Positions 33,155 through 40,397 of a DNA stretch of 64,000 bases are shown here, in pieces. The notes beneath the pieces were generated by a model. It was given only the letters and a program-made list of their open reading frames with translations, made no database searches and was not told the origin of the DNA. The DNA is from Candidatus Leptofilum proximum (GTDB lineage Bacteria; Chloroflexota; Anaerolineae; Promineifilales; Promineifilaceae), in NCBI GenBank assembly GCA_016710325.1, contig JADJXK010000002.1, positions 1,550,001-1,614,000 of the forward strand, written 5' to 3'. Made by a program: the position numbers and the translations under genes. Each line of letters starts with the position of its first letter. The first letter of the stretch is position 1.

Positions 33155-35179
33155 ATGTTGTTTACAAGGTTAAGTCGAGTGCTACTGATTGCTGCTTTTC
33201 TGTTTCTTGGTGCCTGGCTGCTCAGTATGAGTTCCGGGCCAGGTGCAGAAACGGCCGTGCGCCAGCAAGTGGTTCAATCATTCGCTCCAGCAGGAGCGGA
33301 CCAGGTCGCAGCCGTGCGACCACAGCAAACCGGGTTGGTCAGCCCCGTCACCGTTAACCTGCGCGACATCCCTGCCGGGGTGCGGGACAACAACAGCCAG
33401 CTGGACCGCTGGCAGCGTGGCGAAATTGATATGGACGAAATCGAAGGCATACGGAGCGCCGCTGAAATGGCCGCCCTGCAGGCCCGTGCCCTGGAACTGG
33501 CCCCGAGTGCCAACGTCCAGACCGCCACCAGTGGCCCATCCCTGGCTGCCCCCTCTTCTGGAACCAACTTCGACAGCATGGATTACACCGAATGCTGCGG
33601 CGGCGGTGGTAACGTTCCACCAGACCCGCAGTTGGCTGTCGGTCCCAATCATGTCATCGCCGTGGTCAATGTTGCCCTGGAAGTCTACGACAAAAATGGC
33701 AACTCCCTCGTTGGCCCCACCACCTTTGCCAGCTTCATGAGCGCCAACAACAACTGCACCGGCGTCTTCGACCCCAATGCCAACTACGATGAAGAACATG
33801 ACCGCTATGTTTTGGGCATTGATGCCAATGGCAAATATTACTGTGTGGCCGTTTCGCAAACCGGAGACCCAACAGGTGGCTGGAATATTTACGCCTTCCC
33901 CACCGCCAGCGGCCCAGACTTCTTCGACTATCCACATGCCGGCATTGGCCGTGACGCTATCTACATGGGCGCCAACATTTTCGGACGGGTCAACTTCAAA
34001 CAAGCGCAGGTTTGGGCATTCGACAAATTTGCCATGTATAACGGGCAGTCCGCCGCCTCGGTCACAAGAGTTTTAGGCTCTACGCACGACACACCACAGC
34101 CGTTGAATCTGCACGGTTGGGCGCAGGGCACCTGGCCCACCAGTGGACCTCACTACTTCTTTGCCGAAACCAACTACGACGGCAGCACTCATACCGTCTT
34201 CTCCTGGAACAATCCATTTGGAGCCAACAGCTTTGGCACGGTTGGCACGGTGAATCTAAACGCTGCTACCGGCGTAACGGCGGGCATGCCGGTCAATACA
34301 CCACAGCTTGGCGGACAAACCATTCAAGCCAACGATTACCGGCCGCAAGACTTTGAATATCGTGATGGTTTTGCCTGGTCTTCTTCCACCATCGCCTGTA
34401 ATCCAGGTGGCGGCACTGTCAACTGCGTACGCTGGGCCAAGATCAATCCCGCAACCGCGGCAGTTGTTGATGCGGGTGTCTACGGCAGCAGCGGCGAATA
34501 CCGCACCTTTGCCGATCTGGCGGTTGATGCCTGCGGCAACATGGCCGTTGGCTACACCAAATCCAGCACCAGCATCTACCCCGGCGTTTTTGTCACCGGC
34601 CGTCTGGCCACAGACCCGGCAGGTACGCTGCAATCCGAAACATTGGTGAAAGCTGGCGAGATTTCTTACACGTCGTTTGAAACGTCGGCACCGCGCCGCT
34701 GGGGCGACTACACGGAAATGACGATTGATCCAGCCGGAACGACGTTCTGGTACCTGGGCGAATACAGCAAGAATACCGGTACGACAAACGGCCGTTGGGG
34801 CACTTACATCAGCTCGTTCACTTACAGCTGTAACCCGGGCACCAACCCCACGCCCACGCCTGGGCCAACCGCAACGCCTACGGCCACCACCCCGCCGCCC
34901 ACTGCCACGCCGTCACCCACAGCTACCACCCCCGCTGGCAGCATCTCCCTGAGTGTAAACGCATACAAAACGCAGGGACAAAAATATGCAGATCTTACCT
35001 GGAGTGGCGCAGCCAGTACCAACGTAGATATTTACTACAATGGCAATCTTTACACAACAACGGCCAATGACGGCTTCCAAACTGTTGGCTCCTTGGGTCG
35101 CGGTGGCGGCAGCTGGAACTTCCAGGTATGTGAAGCCGACACCAATACCTGTTCACCCGTTGTTTCTGGCAGCTGGTAA
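33155..35179 (+). CDS. Secreted protein with Pro/Thr linker and C-terminal Ig-like domain
   Basis: A 674-residue exported protein with signal peptide LLIAAFLFLGAWLLSMS. After a helical pro-region, the main domain begins near NVPPDPQLAVGPNHVIAVVN, an opening seen in a family of secreted beta-propeller-like proteins of unknown role. It has several Cys and WxxYxF/Y repeats. A linker made of PTPTPGPTATPT-like units (about 578-612) leads to a roughly 65-residue Ig-like domain (ISLSVNAYKTQGQKYADLTW). The start at 33155 has a good ribosome site. It has its own promoter and terminator. Confidence 0.78.
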   Translation: MLFTRLSRVLLIAAFLFLGAWLLSMSSGPGAETAVRQQVVQSFAPAGADQVAAVRPQQTGLVSPVTVNLRDIPAGVRDNNSQLDRWQRGEIDMDEIEGIRSAAEMAALQARALELAPSANVQTATSGPSLAAPSSGTNFDSMDYTECCGGGGNVPPDPQLAVGPNHVIAVVNVALEVYDKNGNSLVGPTTFASFMSANNNCTGVFDPNANYDEEHDRYVLGIDANGKYYCVAVSQTGDPTGGWNIYAFPTASGPDFFDYPHAGIGRDAIYMGANIFGRVNFKQAQVWAFDKFAMYNGQSAASVTRVLGSTHDTPQPLNLHGWAQGTWPTSGPHYFFAETNYDGSTHTVFSWNNPFGANSFGTVGTVNLNAATGVTAGMPVNTPQLGGQTIQANDYRPQDFEYRDGFAWSSSTIACNPGGGTVNCVRWAKINPATAAVVDAGVYGSSGEYRTFADLAVDACGNMAVGYTKSSTSIYPGVFVTGRLATDPAGTLQSETLVKAGEISYTSFETSAPRRWGDYTEMTIDPAGTTFWYLGEYSKNTGTTNGRWGTYISSFTYSCNPGTNPTPTPGPTATPTATTPPPTATPSPTATTPAGSISLSVNAYKTQGQKYADLTWSGAASTNVDIYYNGNLYTTTANDGFQTVGSLGRGGGSWNFQVCEADTNTCSPVVSGSW

Positions 35180-35313
35180 TCTTGGGTTATCGGCCGACCG
35201 TGCATTCACAAAGTAACGGCCGTTTATACTGGCTAAGGTTGATTTCTGACATCATTCACTCTGGCGAAAATGTCAGTTTATGCCCTTCGTCAGTATAGAA
35301 TAAATATAAGTAC

Positions 35314-35349
35314 AAAAGGCGCTTCGTGAGCAAACACGAAGCGCCTTTT
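35314..35349. terminator. Strong bidirectional intrinsic terminator
   Basis: AAAAGGCGCTTCGTG (35314-35328) pairs perfectly with CACGAAGCGCCTTTT (35335-35349) over a six-base loop. It serves the secreted-protein gene and, from the other side, the feo operon. Confidence 0.92.
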
Positions 35350-35360
35350 CTGTAAACATC

Positions 35361-35450
35361 TTATTGGCCCACAAACACCGACGGCCGTTTCTGCAAAATC
35401 GCTCGCACCCCCTCGTGAGCATCGGCTATGAATCTTTTTTCTCGGGTGCC
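35361..35450 (-). pseudogene. Remnant of the C-terminus of a crotonase (enoyl-CoA hydratase) family gene
   Basis: On the minus strand, in a frame different from feoC, the bases read EKRFIADAHEGVRAILQKRP, then SVFVGQ and TAA. This matches the usual last 25 residues of enoyl-CoA hydratase/isomerase proteins (xDxxEGVRAFLEKRxPxFxG). The rest of such a gene is missing: its 5' side runs into the 3' end of feoC. It looks like the stump left by a deletion or recombination event that joined feoC to the end of another gene. Confidence 0.5.
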
Positions 35451-35746
35451 GATTTGTGGCCGCAGGTGAGGCCGACCACGTTTAATGGCATGAAGGTCGC
35501 ATCGGTGACCAGCTCATAGCTGCGCGGCAGCTCCAGCACAAAGGGACAGGCGCTGCCGCGGCCGCAGCTGCCGCATTCTGTCAGCGCTTTGTTCTCGCGG
35601 ATTTTGCCCTTACGCACCCAATGCTGAATCATCGCCTCCAGCTGCACCGGCGACACCTCCAGCTGGCGAGCAATTTGGGGCATGGAGAGGGGCGTTGCGG
35701 CCGTTTCAAAAATGGTCAATACCTGGCGTAGTGTGCTTTGTGTCAT
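35426..35746 (-). CDS. feoC: FeoC-like winged-helix regulator with four-Cys cluster motif
   Basis: A 106-residue protein. The N-terminus is a winged helix (LRQVLTIFETAATPLSMPQIARQLEVSPVQLEAMIQHWVRKGKI), followed by CGSCGRGSACPF, a cysteine set able to hold an Fe-S cluster, as in FeoC. It is the last gene of the ferrous-iron operon and may regulate or stabilise FeoB. The last eight or so residues (SAPEKKDS) overlap the crotonase remnant in another frame, so the original C-terminus may have been replaced. Confidence 0.8.
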   Translation of the reverse strand: MTQSTLRQVLTIFETAATPLSMPQIARQLEVSPVQLEAMIQHWVRKGKIRENKALTECGSCGRGSACPFVLELPRSYELVTDATFMPLNVVGLTCGHKSAPEKKDS

Positions 35747-35752
35747 GATCTT

Positions 35753-35820
35753 CCGTAATCGGTGAACGGTAATCGGTAATCCGTTAACCGATTACCGATT
35801 ACGGATTACCGATTACCGAC
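35753..35820. repeat. Tandem-word inverted repeat, family A, between feoB and feoC
   Basis: The left arm repeats GTAATCGGT words and the right arm repeats ACCGATTACCG words. It fills the space between feoB and feoC, so feoC may be expressed at a different level from feoB. Confidence 0.82.
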
Positions 35821-35824
35821 TATT

Positions 35825-38083
35825 TCAGATAAACAGTTTGCCAACTTGAAAAACAACAACGGCCGCAACCCAGGCCAACCCCAACGTATACCCAATCTGG
35901 GCCAGGGTCCAGCGGCTGCCAAACTCCTGGCGCATGGCGGCTACAGCCACCATGCAGGGCACATACAGCAGCACAAAGACATTAAACGCCACCGCCGCCA
36001 GCGCGCCCAGTTCAGCCGAACCGGCCGACCGCTCAAACGAATTGATCAGCGCCGCTTCCAATCGTGTGTTGTCTTCAACCTCTTCTGCCGTGCCAAAGAA
36101 GTTGAACTCGTTGATTTGCACGCCCGGCAGCAGGTTCACGGTACGTGGGGCGATGTTAAGCACTTCTTGCACGGTGAGAACGGCCGCTTCCCCAAAGCCT
36201 ACCACTGCGCTCCCCACTTCTTGCCCAAAGGTCGTCGGTTCGGCGGCGTCAACAGCTGCCGCTTCTTCCCCGATATAAATCTGGTTCATCGTGCCCACCA
36301 CCACTTCTTTGGCCATAAAACCGGTCACCAGCGAACCAGACGCTTCCCAGCTGCCAAATCCGGCAGGCTTAAACACCGGCGCAATCGCCCCACTGACCAC
36401 GGCAAACAGGCTGTCCTCCGCGGCCACGTCGTTGAACGACCCGGCGTTGGCGCGGCCCGGAATGGCCATCAGCAGCCACAACACAGTGGACACCACCAGA
36501 ATGACAGTGCTGGCTTTAATCAAAAAGCCGCGAACCCGCTCCCACATTTGCCGCCAGACATCCCGCGGGCGCGGCGCGCGGTAGGGCGGCAGTTCCATCA
36601 CAAACGGCGCGGGCGGTTGGCCCTTGTACACCGTGTGTTTGAGGGCAAAACCCGTCGCCAGGGCCACACCGATGCCTACCAGGTACATGGCAAAAATCAG
36701 ATTGCCGGAGGCGGTGCCAAAAAAGGCGGCGCCAAACACCACGTAAACGGGCAGCCGCGCCCCGCAGCTCATAAAAGTGGCCAGAAAGCCGGTCAGCTTG
36801 CGGTCTTTTTCATTTTCCAGGGTGCGTGTGGCGTAGACGGCCGGAACCGTGCAGCCAAAACCCACAATCAGCGGCAAGAAGCTTTTGCCGTGCAGCCCCA
36901 TCCAGCGCATCACGCGGTCCATCACAAAGGCGGCGCGGGCCATGTAGCCGGAATCTTCCAGCACGGCCAGGGCAAAGTAGAGGAAAAGCAGCACCGGCAC
37001 AAAGACCAGCACACCACCCACCCCGCCAATAATGCCGTTGGTGATAAGCGCCGCGAACCAGGTGTCACCCAATCCCAGCGCCGTCATGAGCGCCCCGCCC
37101 CAGCCGTAGACCGTCTCGTTCATAAACACGTCGACCCAGTCCAAAAACGGGGCGCTGACGTTGGCGGTGAACTGGAACACCAGCCACATCATCAATAGGA
37201 AGATGGGCAGGCCCCAGATGCGGTGGGTGACAATTTCGTCGATTTTGTCGGAGGTGGTGAGGATGGATTGCGACGGCCGTTCCAACACAGATTCCACCAG
37301 CGAGCCAATAAAGGTGTAGCGCTGATCGGCGATGAGCGTTTCGGCGTCTTCGCCCGTGGCCGCTTCGATGCGTTCCTGAGCGGCAGCGGCTGCTGCCAGG
37401 AGGTCAGTTTGGCCCTGGGCTTCCATCACTTCCAGGATAGCTTCATCATTTTCCAGCAGCTTGGTGGCCAGCCAGTTGGGCTGGTAATGGGCGGTCAGCA
37501 CCGGATTGGCGGCAATGTGCGCCGCCAGGGCCACAATTTCCTTACCCAACGCGCCGTCATAGGTGGCCTGCGGCAGGGCCTGCGGCGGATGGGCCGTTAC
37601 CTGGGCGATGGCCTGCTTGAGCTGGTCCAGCCCCAGGCTGCGGTTGCCTACCATTTCCACCACCGGAATGCCGCCCATGCGCTGCGCCAGCCGCCTAGCG
37701 TCGATCTTCAGGCCGCGGCTGTTGGCCACGTCGGTCATGTTCAGGGCCAGGATGACGGGGGTTTCCAGCTCCAGCACCTGGGCCACCAGGTAGAGATTGC
37801 GCTCTAGATTTGATGCATCCACCACGGCGACCACGGCCGACGGCCGTTCGTTGATGATAAAGTCGCGGGTAATAATTTCTTCAATCGAATAGGCCGTCAG
37901 GCTGTAGGCGCCGGGCAGATCGACGAGCAGAATCTCTTGATCGCCCACCCGCAGGCGGCCTTCTTTCTTTTCTACCGTTTTGCCGGGCCAGTTGCCGACG
38001 TGCTGCCGGGAACCGGTAAGGGCGTTAAAAATAGTGCTTTTGCCGACATTGGGATTGCCGGCCAGGGCAATCATGACTGCCAT
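35825..38083 (-). CDS. feoB: Ferrous iron transporter FeoB
   Basis: A 752-residue inner-membrane Fe(II) transporter. The N-terminal G domain has G1 GNPNVGKST (9-17), G3 DLPGAYSL, and G4 NMTD. A GDI-like helical region follows, then two Gate-type membrane blocks (about 280-520 and 560-750). Conserved gate cysteines occur in GFGCTVPAVYATR, SCGARLPVYV and VPCMVAV. A long soluble loop (about 595-690) lies between late helices. The start at 38083 follows GAGAGG and gives the family N-terminus; upstream in-frame codons come from a repeat. Confidence 0.95.
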   Translation of the reverse strand: MAVMIALAGNPNVGKSTIFNALTGSRQHVGNWPGKTVEKKEGRLRVGDQEILLVDLPGAYSLTAYSIEEIITRDFIINERPSAVVAVVDASNLERNLYLVAQVLELETPVILALNMTDVANSRGLKIDARRLAQRMGGIPVVEMVGNRSLGLDQLKQAIAQVTAHPPQALPQATYDGALGKEIVALAAHIAANPVLTAHYQPNWLATKLLENDEAILEVMEAQGQTDLLAAAAAAQERIEAATGEDAETLIADQRYTFIGSLVESVLERPSQSILTTSDKIDEIVTHRIWGLPIFLLMMWLVFQFTANVSAPFLDWVDVFMNETVYGWGGALMTALGLGDTWFAALITNGIIGGVGGVLVFVPVLLFLYFALAVLEDSGYMARAAFVMDRVMRWMGLHGKSFLPLIVGFGCTVPAVYATRTLENEKDRKLTGFLATFMSCGARLPVYVVFGAAFFGTASGNLIFAMYLVGIGVALATGFALKHTVYKGQPPAPFVMELPPYRAPRPRDVWRQMWERVRGFLIKASTVILVVSTVLWLLMAIPGRANAGSFNDVAAEDSLFAVVSGAIAPVFKPAGFGSWEASGSLVTGFMAKEVVVGTMNQIYIGEEAAAVDAAEPTTFGQEVGSAVVGFGEAAVLTVQEVLNIAPRTVNLLPGVQINEFNFFGTAEEVEDNTRLEAALINSFERSAGSAELGALAAVAFNVFVLLYVPCMVAVAAMRQEFGSRWTLAQIGYTLGLAWVAAVVVFQVGKLFI

Positions 38084-38119
38084 GGGGAACCTCTCTTCAG
38101 AGTTTTCTTGGGATTTGCG

Positions 38120-38179
38120 GCGTGAAACGTGAAGCGTGAAACGTGATTTCTCCTCACGTTTCACGTTCCACGCATCACG
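38120..38179. repeat. Tandem-word inverted repeat, family B, between feoA and feoB
   Basis: GCGTGAAACGTGAAGCGTGA words on the left pair with TCACGTTTCACGTTCCACGC on the right. It lies inside the feo operon, five bases after the second feoA stop on the coding strand. Confidence 0.82.
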
Positions 38180-38184
38180 GCTAT

Positions 38185-38484
38185 TTAATCTTTTAAACTG
38201 CCATTGGAAACGGCCGTTACCAAAATATGATGTGTCATGCCGCGGCCGAGGGCGAGACGGCCGTCACCCTTCACCGCCAGGATCATGGGGCCAGATGCCT
38301 CGTTTTTCAGCACGTGAATTTGCGCACCGGGGTTCAGGCCCAGGTCGATCAGCCGCTGGCGCACGGTTTTGCAGCCATTGACCTGCCGCACCACCACGGC
38401 TTCGCCGCGATTGACCATGCTGAGCGGCATGGCGGGGCCTTGTGGCACTGTTTTGGGGGTGAGGGCAATCATTTCATCGTTCAT
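38185..38484 (-). CDS. feoA: FeoA family protein (second copy in the operon)
   Basis: A 99-residue SH3-like protein of the FeoA domain. It has a Gly/Val-rich first strand (RGEAVVVRQVNG), then RQRLIDLGLNPGAQIHVLKNE and a closing DGRLALGRGMTHHILV. FeoA proteins bind and tune FeoB. An N-terminal extension of about 25 residues is unusual. It directly follows the other feoA gene without a gap. Confidence 0.88.
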   Translation of the reverse strand: MNDEMIALTPKTVPQGPAMPLSMVNRGEAVVVRQVNGCKTVRQRLIDLGLNPGAQIHVLKNEASGPMILAVKGDGRLALGRGMTHHILVTAVSNGSLKD

Positions 38485-38721
38485 TTACAGCGATACCTCA
38501 ATCATTTGGGCTTCGGCCTTGCGCAGCGAAAGGTGGTAACCACGCACCAGGTATTCCACCGGGTCTCCCAGCGGCGATGCCTTCAGCACGGCAATCTGCA
38601 CGCCGCTGGTAATGCCCATGTCCATCAGGCGGCGGCGCACCGCGCCCTGCCCGCCTACTTTTTTTACTTTGGCCGACTGGCCTGGGGTTAGCTGGTCTAA
38701 CGTGGTCTTGTCATCGTTCAT
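38485..38721 (-). CDS. feoA: FeoA family protein (first copy in the operon)
   Basis: A 78-residue FeoA-domain protein with LTPGQSAKVKKVGGQGAVRR, RLMDMGITSGVQIAVLKASP and EYLVRGYHLSLRKAEAQMIEV. The length is normal for FeoA. Two FeoA proteins before one FeoB suggests a heteromeric regulator or two specialised partners. The stop codon abuts the start of the second copy, so translation is coupled. Confidence 0.9.
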   Translation of the reverse strand: MNDDKTTLDQLTPGQSAKVKKVGGQGAVRRRLMDMGITSGVQIAVLKASPLGDPVEYLVRGYHLSLRKAEAQMIEVSL

Positions 38722-38745
38722 TCTTGGCGCTGCTCCTTCTTAAAA

Positions 38746-38810
38746 ATCCACAGATTACACAGATTTCGCAGATAATTTTTTCATCTGTGCCATCTGTGTA
38801 ATCTGTGGAC
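38746..38810. repeat. Tandem-word inverted repeat, family E (CACAGATT words)
   Basis: ATCCACAGATTACACAGATT on the left pairs with AATCTGTGGA and GTGTAATCTGTG words on the right. It lies between the regulator gene and the first feoA. Confidence 0.82.
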
Positions 38811-38820
38811 CAATTTTCAA

Positions 38821-39486
38821 TTAGCTGCTCACCCAAACCAGCTCGGCCATGGGGCGGCCCAGGGCGACACGGCCGTTTACCAGGTTCAGCGTAATTGGCC
38901 CATCCATTGGGGCAATTTCCACCACGGTGAAATCCCGGTCGGGCAGCACCTGGTGCCGGTTCAGGTAGGCGTAAATATCGGTGGAGGTGGGTTGGATGCT
39001 GTGGATGGACCCTTTTTCGCCCACACGCAGGGCGGTTAACGGCCGTGTCAGCACCACGGGCAGCGTGCCATCGCTGTTGGGAATGGGGCTGCCGTGCGGG
39101 CACACCGTGGGATACCCCAGGTAGGCCGACAGCGCCTCGGCCAACACGTTGGACGTGGCGTGTTCCAGGCGGCAAGCCATCTCGTACACGCCGGACCACT
39201 CCATCTTAAGATGGTCCACCAGGAACCGCTCCCACAGGCGCTGCCGCCGGATGACGTTGTGGGCGATATAACGGCCGTTTTCCGTCAGCGTCACCCCCTT
39301 ATAGCGCACATGCTCCACCAACCCCTGCTCCGCCAACCGCTTCATCATCTCATTGGCCGATACGGCCGTCACTCCCAACCGCTCGGCAATGCGGGCAATG
39401 ATCACCGGCGTCCCGCCATCGCTCAATTCGGCGATGGTCTTGAGGTACATCTCTACCGTTTCATTACTGGTCGATTGGGTGCGCAT
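38821..39486 (-). CDS. DtxR/MntR/IdeR-family metal-dependent repressor
   Basis: A 221-residue regulator. An N-terminal winged helix (ETVEMYLKTIAELSDGGTPVIIARIAERLGVTAVSANEMMKRLAEQGLVEH) is followed by a metal-binding dimerisation domain (MACRLEHATSNVLAEAL) and a C-terminal FeoA/SH3-like domain. As the first gene before feoAAB it probably represses the operon when iron is sufficient. The start at 39486 is chosen because an operator palindrome lies just upstream; a longer frame would run through it. Confidence 0.9.
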   Translation of the reverse strand: MRTQSTSNETVEMYLKTIAELSDGGTPVIIARIAERLGVTAVSANEMMKRLAEQGLVEHVRYKGVTLTENGRYIAHNVIRRQRLWERFLVDHLKMEWSGVYEMACRLEHATSNVLAEALSAYLGYPTVCPHGSPIPNSDGTLPVVLTRPLTALRVGEKGSIHSIQPTSTDIYAYLNRHQVLPDRDFTVVEIAPMDGPITLNLVNGRVALGRPMAELVWVSS

Positions 39487-39490
39487 GATT

Positions 39491-39525
39491 GGTCTACCTG
39501 TCTTACAAAATAAGGTAGACCTTAT
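39491..39525 (-). promoter_or_regulatory. Probable operator of the feo operon regulator
   Basis: ATAAGGTAGACCTTAT (39510-39525) has perfect seven-base arms around AG. In addition GGTCTACCT (39491-39499) and AGGTAGACC (39512-39520) form a wider perfect inverted repeat. The AAGGT/ACCTT arms resemble DtxR-family sites. A TATTAT/ATTATA -10-like stretch overlaps on the minus strand. The block ends four bases before the regulator start codon. Confidence 0.65.
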
Positions 39526-39573
39526 AATAATCAAATTTGCCGGGATGGCCTGGGATAACTGTTAGGGATATGG

Positions 39574-39589
39574 TGTGACAAATGTCACA
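39574..39589. promoter_or_regulatory. Exact CRP/FNR-superfamily consensus site
   Basis: TGTGA-CAAATG-TCACA matches the TGTGA-N6-TCACA consensus on both half sites. It lies about 90 bases upstream of the DtxR-type gene, in a place suited to activation of the feo operon, for instance in response to low oxygen. Confidence 0.55.
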
Positions 39590-39603
39590 AATAGGGGAAG
39601 GGA

Positions 39604-39660
39604 AGCGTGAAACGTGAAACGTGAAACGTGAGGAGAAATCACGTTTCACGTTTCACGTTT
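39604..39660. repeat. Tandem-word inverted repeat, family B, at the end of a minus-strand gene
   Basis: Three to four CGTGAAA words on the left face TCACGTT words on the right. It begins two bases after the stop codon of the next gene on the minus strand and so could act as its terminator, although no T-run follows. Confidence 0.8.
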
Positions 39661-39662
39661 TA

Positions 39663-40118
39663 TTATGCGCGGCTAAACACCGCCTCAACCGCCAGCATTT
39701 CTTCGCCGTCGGGGGAGATGTTGTGCATGATCAGGCGGAATTGGTCGGTGGCGTCAGGGTGCAGGGCCAGGCGCCAGCCCCAATCGGGGCCAGGTGGCGC
39801 AGAATAGGCGCCTTTGACCCAGAGTTCGCCGCTCTCCTCAGCCGCCCCTTTCATCTGCATGATGCCGTCGTGGTTATGCCAGCAGTCGGCCCAGGCGGCC
39901 ACCGCTTTCTCCTTGATCTGGCTGATCATGAGGAAGCCTTGTTGATCTTCGTCATCGTAGGCCCAGGTGTATTCCAGGGTAGCGATTTTGCCCTCAGCGG
40001 TCAGGTCGAGAACGGCCGTTGCCGCCGATTCGCTGGCGGGTTCACTGGGGTCCAGCCAGAGCCGGTTGGTGCCCTGCCAACGGCCAACAAGTGAAGCAAT
40101 TGCGGGGGGAACTGCCAT
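39663..40118 (-). CDS. DUF1579-like protein of unknown function
   Basis: A 151-residue soluble protein. The opening VGRWQGTNRLWLDP and alternating strands (ATAVLDLTAEGKIATLEYTWAYD, GFLMISQIKEKAVAAWADCWH) resemble DUF1579-type beta-barrel proteins that may bind small molecules. The family call is from pattern only. An AAAGGAG ribosome site precedes the ATG. The 279 bases up to the next divergent gene hold no other gene I can support. Confidence 0.65.
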   Translation of the reverse strand: MAVPPAIASLVGRWQGTNRLWLDPSEPASESAATAVLDLTAEGKIATLEYTWAYDDEDQQGFLMISQIKEKAVAAWADCWHNHDGIMQMKGAAEESGELWVKGAYSAPPGPDWGWRLALHPDATDQFRLIMHNISPDGEEMLAVEAVFSRA

Positions 40119-40397
40119 AATTTACGCTCCTTTTGACTATAAGAAAATGTCGGAAATAAGAATTCTCACGCAAAGACGCGAGGTTGCAATGGAGGATAAT
40201 ATTGGCGTTTTTGCGTTACTTCAAATCATTGCTGCCAATCGGGTGCCTTGTTATATTAGAACAAATGTGCTTAAATGCCAACTATCTGTCAACTGTCCTT
40301 TTGAACAGTATAAAACCAGCTTATTGTCTGGTGGAACAGCCCCTTTTTCGGTTTAAACTCAAGCCCATGAGTAAGTCTATTCACACAGAAAGGAAAG

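Noticed and set aside
35846..37198. A 450-codon open frame on the plus strand opposite feoB
   Set aside because: It mirrors the GC-biased codon positions of feoB, has no family resemblance, and its composition (His, Gln, Arg, Gly) is that of an antisense shadow.
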